Shown here in pieces: positions 1 to 5,925 of a stretch of 10,163 bases of DNA; positions within the stretch are counted from its first letter, which is position 1; the number at the start of each line of letters is the position of its first letter. The position numbers were made by a program, and so were the translations under genes. The stretch is from Actinomycetes bacterium (GTDB taxonomy: Bacteria > Actinomycetota > Actinomycetes > Actinomycetales > Cellulomonadaceae). The DNA lies in contig JAEWOA010000305.1 in assembly GCA_023461115.1 (NCBI GenBank), positions 1-10,163 on the forward strand, in the 5' to 3' direction. A model generated the notes under the pieces. The model was given only the letters and a program-made list of their open reading frames with translations, did not search any database and was not told where the DNA came from.

Positions 1-1750
<1,750 letters not shown>

Positions 1751-1794
1751 GTGTGTGCCTTCTTTCGTGCTGGTTGCTGCTGGTGTGGGCTGCT

Positions 1795-1815
1795 CTTGAG
1801 CCCGCCGCGCTCAAT
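1795..1815. promoter_or_regulatory. HAIR operator (HspR site), proximal
   Basis: CTTGAGC-N7-GCTCAAT, against the HAIR consensus CTTGAGT-N7-ACTCAAG bound by the MerR-type repressor HspR in actinobacteria. The arm spacing is exactly 7. The site overlaps the last bases of the putative dnaK -10 box and the predicted start site, where bound HspR would block initiation. hspR itself is not in the window. In actinobacteria it is usually the last gene of the dnaK operon. Confidence 0.85.
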
Positions 1816-1842
1816 CTTGCGTCTCGACGAGAGACGACGCAA
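1814..1842 (-). promoter_or_regulatory. Putative dnaK promoter (-35 TTGCGT, -10 CAAGAT)
   Basis: On the minus strand TTGCGT (1842-1837) is followed after exactly 17 nt by CAAGAT (1819-1814). The -10 match is modest but keeps the important A at position 2 and T at position 6. Transcription would start near 1807, giving a leader of roughly 57 nt. The placement fits HspR repression: one HAIR element overlaps the -10 end and start site, the other lies just upstream of the -35. The hexamers were assigned by eye. Confidence 0.5.
1817..1842. repeat. Perfect dyad TTGCGTC-N12-GACGCAA over the dnaK promoter
   Basis: The two 7-nt arms (1817-1823 and 1836-1842) are perfect reverse complements. The dyad spans exactly from the putative -10 to the putative -35 of dnaK, between the two HAIR elements. 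It matches neither HAIR nor CIRCE. It could be an operator for a second regulator or a chance product of the GC-rich promoter sequence; function is unknown. Confidence 0.5.
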
Positions 1843-1857
1843 CTGCCGCACGGCGAA

Positions 1858-1878
1858 CTTGAGTCCACCAGGCTCAAC
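1858..1878. promoter_or_regulatory. HAIR operator (HspR site), distal
   Basis: CTTGAGT-N7-GCTCAAC, with a perfect left half-site and a good right half-site at the correct 7-nt spacing. It lies about 16 bp upstream of the putative dnaK -35 box. Its left edge is 63 bp, or six helical turns, from that of the proximal HAIR, so HspR dimers at both would be on the same helix face. Multiple HAIR copies before dnaK are known in Streptomyces. Confidence 0.85.
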
Positions 1879-1929
1879 TCTCGAGACTCCGGCCCCATTC
1901 CCCAGGGTTGCTGTCGGCGCCACGATCTG

Positions 1930-1946
1930 GACTCCAGCGACTCCAG
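1930..1946. repeat. Tandem 8-nt repeat GACTCCAG
   Basis: GACTCCAG occurs at 1930-1937 and again at 1939-1946 with one base between, and the related GACTCCGG occurs near 1884-1891. It is part of the structured region upstream of dnaK. It may be a half-site array or may be chance. Apart from this I see no gene in 1880-1970. Confidence 0.4.
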
Positions 1947-1971
1947 GACGCGGGCCTCGTCGTTTGGGAAG

Positions 1972-2011
1972 GTCAGTCACCCAAGGACCCCCGAGCAGCT
2001 TGGCGACTGAC
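1972..2011. repeat. Inverted repeat, 7+5-nt arms
   Basis: GTCAGTC (1972-1978) plus CCAAG (1981-1985) pair with CTTGG (1999-2003) plus GACTGAC (2005-2011). The internal bulge is 2 nt against 1 nt, and the loop is 13 nt. No T-run follows on either strand, so it does not look like an ordinary intrinsic terminator. It sits 12 bp from a longer inverted repeat. It may be a protein site or an RNA hairpin; role unknown. Confidence 0.5.
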
Positions 2012-2023
2012 GTGACGCACGGA

Positions 2024-2069
2024 ACTGGAGCATCTACTGCGACACGCCTTTTGCAGTAGATGTTCCAGT
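2024..2069. repeat. Long inverted repeat, 17-nt arms, 12-nt loop
   Basis: Left arm ACTGGAGCATCTACTGC (2024-2040) and right arm GCAGTAGATGTTCCAGT (2053-2069) pair over all 17 positions, except one G-T pair that would be G-U in plus-strand RNA. Beyond an A-A mismatch, GG (2021-2022) faces CC (2071-2072). The arms are near 50% GC in a much more GC-rich setting, hinting at foreign origin or selection on the sequence. It ends 4 bp before the sigma-factor relic. No T-tract follows on either strand. It could be a tract-less terminator, a cruciform or protein site, or a remnant of a small mobile element. Confidence 0.8.
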
Positions 2070-2073
2070 ACCC

Positions 2074-2165
2074 CGAGCGGGCCGAGGTGCGCGAGCTTGT
2101 CAGGGGTTTGTGACGCTCCCATCCCGGTCGCGCACGATCGCGCCCGGCTGACCGTTGATCTCCCG
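2074..2165 (-). pseudogene. Degraded duplicate of the 3' end of the ECF41 sigma gene
   Basis: This segment is nearly identical to the 3' part of the intact sigma gene further right. Bases 2118-2165 match 3364-3411 with one mismatch, and 2074-2117 match 3264-3306 with one extra base and a few changes. The 57 bp at 3307-3363 are exactly absent. Read on minus, it encodes REINGQPGAIVRDRDG joined directly to SVTNP and a stop, while DKLAHLGPL continues in another frame. So 19 codons are deleted in frame and a 1-nt insertion then breaks the reading frame. The deletion ends coincide with near-repeats GACGCT (3301-3306) and GACGTT (3358-3363) in the intact gene, as expected of slipped mispairing. Homology fades beyond 2165. 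There is no start codon or sigma domain, so it cannot make a sigma factor. Confidence 0.85.
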
Positions 2166-2226
2166 CCCCCCAACCGTTCGGTGCGACGATCGGGCCATGG
2201 CTTGGCTCCCCTCGACGAAAGACGAC

Positions 2227-2255
2227 CCCTCCGCGGAGCTCGGCGTTGCGGAGGG
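2227..2255 (+). promoter_or_regulatory. Hairpin that would sequester the MDR-gene Shine-Dalgarno
   Basis: CCCTCCGC (2227-2234) is a perfect complement of GCGGAGGG (2248-2255), with a 13-nt loop. The right arm contains the only good Shine-Dalgarno, GGAGGG at 2250-2255, just 3 nt before the GTG start at 2259. If transcribed, the 8-bp GC-rich stem would hide the ribosome site, as in translational switches or RNA thermometers. Such stems can arise by chance at this GC content, and no ligand domain is recognisable upstream. Confidence 0.45.
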
Positions 2256-2258
2256 CCG

Positions 2259-3215
2259 GTGAAGGCCGTCGTCCAGGACCGGTACGGCGGCCCGGAGGTG
2301 CTGCGGGTCACCGAGGTGCCCGTGCCGCGACCAGCCGCCGGGCAGGTCCTGCTGCGCGTCGCGGCGGCGTCGATCAACCTCAGCGACTGGGAGTCCCTGC
2401 GCGGGTCGCCCGCCTATGCCCGGCTCGGCGGGCTGCGCCGCCCGCGGCTCACGATCCTCGGCTCCGACATCGCCGGGACCGTCGAGGCCGTCGGCCCCGG
2501 GGTCGACCGGTTCGCGCCGGGCGACGAGCTGTACGGCGACAACCTCGAGCTGAAGGGCGGCTTCGCGCAGTACGCGGTGGTCCGAGCGTCGGCGCTCGCG
2601 GTCAAGCCCACCGGGCTGACGTTCGCCCAGGCGTCGACCATCCCGCAGGCGGGCGCGATCGCGCTGCAGGGGACCGCGGGCGCCGGACCCGGGCGTCGCG
2701 TCCTCGTCAACGGCGGCGGCGGCGGCTCCGGCACGTTCGCGATCCAGCTGGCCAAGCGCCTCGGCGCGCACGTCACCGGCGTCGACAACGCGCACAAGCT
2801 GGAGCACATGCGCGCGCTGGGGGCCGACGAGGTTGTCGACTTCCGCCGCGCCGACTTCACGCGCGACTTCGAGCCCTACGACCTCGTCCTCGATCTGGTC
2901 GCCCACAGATCCGTCTTCGCTTACCGTCGCGCGCTCGCCCGTGGCGGCCACTACCGGTGCGTCGGCGGTTCGGTCCGCGCGCTGCTCAGGGTGCTGACGG
3001 TGGGTGCGGCCGTGGGTGCCGTCACGGGACGATCCCTCCGCGTCCTCGCGGTCAAGGCAGGCCCGCCCCACTTCCAGCCGTTGACCGACCTCTGCGTCGC
3101 CGGCGAGGTGGCGACGCACATCGATCGAGCGGTCGGGCTCGACGACGTGCCCGACGCACTCGCCCTGGTCGGCGCCGGCCGTGCGCTCGGAAAGGTCGTC
3201 GTCACTCCGACGTGA
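2259..3215 (+). CDS. Zinc-independent MDR oxidoreductase, quinone-reductase-like
   Basis: A 318-residue medium-chain dehydrogenase/reductase, probably an NAD(P)H-dependent cytosolic reductase of quinones or enones; the substrate is unknown. The GroES-like half begins VKAVVQDRYGGPEVLRV and includes GSDIAGTVEAVGPGV (residues 68-82). The nucleotide-binding half has VLVNGGGGGSGTFAIQLAKRLGA (residues 148-170), the quinone-oxidoreductase type of glycine motif. The catalytic and structural zinc ligands of alcohol dehydrogenases are absent. The GTG at 2259 is chosen because it gives the family's typical N-terminus and follows GGAGGG. The 54 in-frame codons upstream cross the sigma relic and show no family similarity. 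Its end overlaps the end of the convergent sigma gene by 14 bp. Oxidoreductases are common neighbours of ECF41 sigma genes, but I see no ECF41 promoter before this one. Confidence 0.9.
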   Translation: MKAVVQDRYGGPEVLRVTEVPVPRPAAGQVLLRVAAASINLSDWESLRGSPAYARLGGLRRPRLTILGSDIAGTVEAVGPGVDRFAPGDELYGDNLELKGGFAQYAVVRASALAVKPTGLTFAQASTIPQAGAIALQGTAGAGPGRRVLVNGGGGGSGTFAIQLAKRLGAHVTGVDNAHKLEHMRALGADEVVDFRRADFTRDFEPYDLVLDLVAHRSVFAYRRALARGGHYRCVGGSVRALLRVLTVGAAVGAVTGRSLRVLAVKAGPPHFQPLTDLCVAGEVATHIDRAVGLDDVPDALALVGAGRALGKVVVTPT

Positions 3216-4134
3216 TCCCGCGCCGGGCGTGGGACGCCTCCCGGAGGATCACTTGAGCGTCCGCGAGCGGGCCGAGGTGCGCGAGCTTGTCGGGGTTCGT
3301 GACGCTGCGGATCACCTGGACATGCCCGTCGGCGATGTCGAGCACCACCGCCACCACGACGTTCCCGTCCCGGTCGCGCACGATCGCGCCCGGCTGACCG
3401 TTGATCTCCCGCTCGTCGAGCACGATCCCGATGGCCGTGAGTGAGGGCGCGGTGGCGAGGATGAGCCGGGACACGTTCTCGAACCCGAGGAACATCCCCT
3501 TGCCCCACATCGGGCCCTTGCCACCGGAGTCGGCGACCATCTGCACGTCGCCGGCCAGCACCTCGCGCAGCCCGTCCACGTCACCCGCGCGCAGCGCGTC
3601 GAAGAAGCGGCGGGCGAGCTCGTCACGCTCGCGCCGGTCGACGTCGAACCGGGGCCGACCGTCCTGCATGTGGCGGCGCGCCCGCGCGGCGAGCTGGCGG
3701 CAGGCCGGCGCGCTGCGGCCGAGCGCGGTCGCGATCTCGCCGAAGTCGAACCCGAAGACGTCGCGCAGCACGAAGGCGGCGCGCTCGAGCGGGGTGAGCC
3801 GCTCCAAGAGCAGCAGGGCGGCGGTCGAGAGGGAGTCGGCGAGCTCCGCGGACCGCTCGGGCTCCTGGTACGGGTCCTCGAGCAGGGGCTCCGGGAACCA
3901 CGGCCCCGGGTATGCCTCGCGGCGCACGCGGGCGGAGCGCAGCACGTCGACCGACACCCGCGTGACGATGGCCGACAGGTAGGACTTCACCGACACCGGG
4001 GTGGTGTCCGACGCGTGCCACCGCAACCACGTCTCCTGCACGGCGTCCTCCGCCTCCGCGACGCTGCCGAGCAGGCGGTAGGCGATGGAGAACAGCAGCG
4101 GGCGCAGCTCCTCGAACTCCTCGACGCGGCTCAC
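3202..4134 (-). CDS. ECF41-family RNA polymerase sigma factor with SnoaL-like C-terminal domain
   Basis: A 310-residue alternative sigma factor. Region 2 spans about residues 8-70 (LRPLLFSIAYRLLGSVAEAEDAVQETWLRW) and region 4 about 105-155 (LTPLERAAFVLRDVFGFDFGEIATALG). A SnoaL/NTF2-like domain follows from about 165 to 290. ECF41 marks are visible: WFPEP at 79-83 (family WLPEP), DSGGK at 202-206 (family DGGGR) and NPDKL at 280-284. In this family the fused C-terminal domain replaces a separate anti-sigma factor and both represses and supports activity. The signal is unknown. The GTG at 4134 is chosen because it overlaps the stop of the upstream oxidoreductase as GTGA, follows AAGGTGG, and begins just before the sigma domain; 88 in-frame codons further upstream are out-of-frame oxidoreductase sequence. 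Transcription is probably from the ECF41-type promoter before the oxidoreductase, implying autoregulation. Confidence 0.93.
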   Translation of the reverse strand: MSRVEEFEELRPLLFSIAYRLLGSVAEAEDAVQETWLRWHASDTTPVSVKSYLSAIVTRVSVDVLRSARVRREAYPGPWFPEPLLEDPYQEPERSAELADSLSTAALLLLERLTPLERAAFVLRDVFGFDFGEIATALGRSAPACRQLAARARRHMQDGRPRFDVDRRERDELARRFFDALRAGDVDGLREVLAGDVQMVADSGGKGPMWGKGMFLGFENVSRLILATAPSLTAIGIVLDEREINGQPGAIVRDRDGNVVVAVVLDIADGHVQVIRSVTNPDKLAHLGPLADAQVILREASHARRGITSE

Positions 4135-5327
4135 CCGACCACCTTGGCCTGCGCGGGCGCCGGCGTCGCGCCGGTCGCGCCGGTCGCGCGCCGCAGCGTG
4201 GCGGCACGGGCCTTCGACGACGACGGCTGCGACATCGATCCCGGCCGGCGCGCCTCGCGCGCGAGGGCCCGGACGGTCTGCCGGGTGACCGTCTCCTTGA
4301 GCACCGAGCTGGCGCGGCCGGACACGTGCAGGCCGACGGCCGTGTCGTCGGGGCGGGCAGCCTGGAACGTGCCGGCCCGTCGTCCCAGCGCGACGCACTG
4401 CCCGAAGAACACGTTGTCCAGCGGGTCCGGCGTCCGGCCCTCGAGGCGGGCGAGCAGCGTCTCGGCGGCCCGCAGGCCGAGCGGGATGGCCGCCTGGCAG
4501 CTCGCGCGCGGCGGCACGCCGGACGGCGCGACAGCGTCACCCGCGCCCACCACGCGGTCGTCGTCGACGCACGTCAGCGTCTCGTCGGTGAGCAGGCGAC
4601 CGTCCGCGTCGGTCGTCAGGCCACTGCGCCGCGCGAGGTCCGAGGGGCGGAACCCCGCGGCCCACACGGCGAGGCCCATGAGCTCGCGGCCGTCCTCGAG
4701 GACGACCGACCCGCGCCGCACCTCCGCCGCGCGTGCCTGCTGGAGCACGGTCACCCCCAGCCGCGCGAGCCGCCGGGCCAGCGACCGCCGGGCCGCGGGC
4801 CGGAAGTACGGCGCGAGGACCCCGCCGCACACGAGCGTGACGTCCCGGCCCGATTCCGCCAGCTCGGCGGCGGTCTCGATCCCGGTCGGACCGCCACCCA
4901 CGACGACAATCGGTGTGCCCGGCGCATCGGCGAGCACCGTGTGCAGACGTGTGGCGTCCTCGAACGTCGCGACCCCGAGCGCGTGCTCGACGACGCCCGG
5001 GACGCCGAGGTCCGCGGTGCTGCTGCCCACCGCGTACACCAGCCGGTCGTAGCCCAGCTCGGCGCCGCCCGCGAGCAGCACCCGGTGTCCCGCGACGTCG
5101 ATGCGGGTCGCCGCGTCGACCACGACGCGCACACCGTCGGCGAGCACCTCCGCGTAGTCGTGCAGCCCGCGGTGGGTCCCGGCCGCGACCTGGTGCAGCC
5201 GCACCCGCTCGACGAAGCGGGGGCGAGGGTTGACGAGCGTGACGGCGACGTCCGCGCGCTGTGAGAGGCGGTCGGCCGCCATGACGCCGGCGTATCCGCC
5301 GCCGAGGACCAGGACCTGCGTGCTCAT
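4131..5327 (-). CDS. NDH-2-like NAD(P)/FAD-dependent oxidoreductase
   Basis: A 398-residue two-dinucleotide-fold flavoprotein of the type II NADH dehydrogenase-like (pyridine nucleotide-disulfide reductase) superfamily. The FAD fold is VLVLGGGYAGVMAADRL, with GGGYAG at residues 9-14. The NAD(P) fold is IVVVGGGPTGIETAAEL, with GGGPTG at 144-149. VGAGDAVAP at 260-268 is the second FAD motif. No redox-active CxxxxC pair or clear transmembrane segment is seen, so it is probably soluble or peripheral. The electron acceptor is unknown. The ATG at 5327 is chosen because MSTQVLVLGGG is the expected N-terminus and GGGAG lies upstream. An in-frame ATG at 5405 would lie in the promoter. It is the first gene of an operon with the ECF41 sigma factor, overlapping it by 4 nt. 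Residues from about 365 form a low-complexity tail. Confidence 0.9.
   Translation of the reverse strand: MSTQVLVLGGGYAGVMAADRLSQRADVAVTLVNPRPRFVERVRLHQVAAGTHRGLHDYAEVLADGVRVVVDAATRIDVAGHRVLLAGGAELGYDRLVYAVGSSTADLGVPGVVEHALGVATFEDATRLHTVLADAPGTPIVVVGGGPTGIETAAELAESGRDVTLVCGGVLAPYFRPAARRSLARRLARLGVTVLQQARAAEVRRGSVVLEDGRELMGLAVWAAGFRPSDLARRSGLTTDADGRLLTDETLTCVDDDRVVGAGDAVAPSGVPPRASCQAAIPLGLRAAETLLARLEGRTPDPLDNVFFGQCVALGRRAGTFQAARPDDTAVGLHVSGRASSVLKETVTRQTVRALAREARRPGSMSQPSSSKARAATLRRATGATGATPAPAQAKVVG
4165..4189. repeat. 9-bp tandem repeat GTCGCGCCG, 2.8 copies
   Basis: GTCGCGCCG occurs at 4165-4173 and 4174-4182, followed by GTCGCGC at 4183-4189. On the coding (minus) strand it encodes the Ala-Thr-Gly repeats of the oxidoreductase's C-terminal tail (TGATGATPA). 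Copy number may vary between strains by slippage, changing the tail by whole codons without a frameshift. Confidence 0.7.
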
Positions 5328-5377
5328 GAGGTGTCTCCCGTCGGGCCGGAGCACCCTGTCGGCGCTCGTACACCCGA

Positions 5378-5404
5378 GACGAGACGGGTCGTCGTCGTGT
5401 GACA
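5378..5404 (-). promoter_or_regulatory. ECF41-type promoter TGTCACA-N16-CGTC
   Basis: On the minus strand TGTCACA (5404-5398) is followed after exactly 16 nt by CGTC (5381-5378). From memory this is the promoter signature of ECF41 sigma factors. It lies 51-77 bp upstream of the ATG of the oxidoreductase that leads the sigma operon, giving a leader of about 40-45 nt. The sigma factor encoded second in the operon is the natural candidate to recognise it, making a positive feedback loop gated by the fused SnoaL domain. Confidence 0.75.
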
Positions 5405-5515
5405 TCAGTGGACCGATCCGGCCGAGCCGGGGCTCCGCAAGGCCGCGTCGGTCGATTTCGAGGTGGCTCGCGCGTCAGAGTGGTGACACGCCACACCCGG
5501 CACAGGAGGAGCGCC

Positions 5516-5857
5516 ATGCCGCAGTACGCCATCTACTTCCACCAGCAGTGGGTCGGCGACCACCCGGCCGAGTGGTTCCAGTCCCGCGTGGAACCCAGCA
5601 CGGCGGTCGTCCGTGACATGGAGGCAGCCGGGGTACTGGTCTTCGCCGGCGGGTTGGAGGAGGACCTGGCCGACGCGTTCAGCGCCGACGCGACGAGCGG
5701 GACCCTGTCGATCACCGACGGCCCGTACGCCGAGACCGTCGAGCAGCTGGGCGGGATCACCATCATCGACGTGCCCGACCTGGAGACCGCCAAGGTGTGG
5801 GCAGGCAGGGTCGCCGAGGGGTGCGGCTGGCCGCAGGAGGTCCGGGTCGTCAAGTAG
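5516..5857 (+). CDS. YciI-family (DGPF domain) protein
   Basis: A 113-residue protein, full length for single YCII-related domains (ferredoxin-like fold). It begins MPQYAIYFHQQW and carries the signature DGPYAETVEQLGGITIIDVPDLETA (residues 68-92), with DGPY at 68-71. The biochemical role of the family is poorly defined. Members often sit beside or fused to ECF sigma factors. The ATG at 5516 is well supported by AGGAGG at 5504-5509 with a 6-nt spacer. Its start is 188 bp from the divergent start of the oxidoreductase-sigma operon, so the two share an upstream region. The ECF41-type promoter there points only toward the operon, and I see no convincing promoter for this gene. Involvement in the ECF41 response is inference from position. 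Confidence 0.9.
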   Translation: MPQYAIYFHQQWVGDHPAEWFQSRVEPSTAVVRDMEAAGVLVFAGGLEEDLADAFSADATSGTLSITDGPYAETVEQLGGITIIDVPDLETAKVWAGRVAEGCGWPQEVRVVK

Positions 5858-5910
5858 CCGGCGGCCGCTGACGCCGTCGTCGTCGAGAGGGCCTTCGTCG
5901 CGGCGTGCGG

Positions 5911-5925
5911 TAGAAAGCGGCTGTG
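5911..5925 (+). promoter_or_regulatory. Possible leaderless start of the MFS gene
   Basis: TAGAAA (5911-5916) lies 6 nt before the GTG at 5923, the spacing of an actinobacterial -10 box whose transcript starts at the initiation codon. No good Shine-Dalgarno precedes this GTG, only GAAAG. No clear -35 is visible and the last base of the -10 is A rather than T. The alternative is read-through from the DGPF gene, whose stop is 65 bp upstream. Confidence 0.3.

Noticed and set aside
2024..2069. Calling the long inverted repeat an intrinsic terminator
   Set aside because: No T-run follows it on either strand, and it lies between divergently transcribed genes. It is therefore reported as a repeat of unknown role.
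2097..2258. Upstream in-frame start for the MDR gene giving 54 extra residues
   Set aside because: The extension reads through the sigma relic and the hairpin and resembles no MDR N-terminus. The GTG at 2259 gives the typical family start.
4135..4398. Longer sigma-factor start with 88 extra residues
   Set aside because: The extension is the oxidoreductase gene read in another frame and is low-complexity. The GTG overlapping the upstream stop fits coupling and the domain start.
3670..5052. 460-codon plus-strand open frame across the sigma-oxidoreductase operon
   Set aside because: It is antisense to two genes with clear motifs; its Ser/Arg-rich translation has no recognisable domain.
5328..5405. 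Upstream ATG at 5405 for the oxidoreductase
   Set aside because: It would place the ECF41-type promoter inside the coding region, and the added 26 residues precede the canonical FAD-fold N-terminus.
5480..5486. Minus-strand TGTCACC as a second ECF41 promoter
   Set aside because: The seventh base differs and no CGTC lies 15-17 nt downstream.
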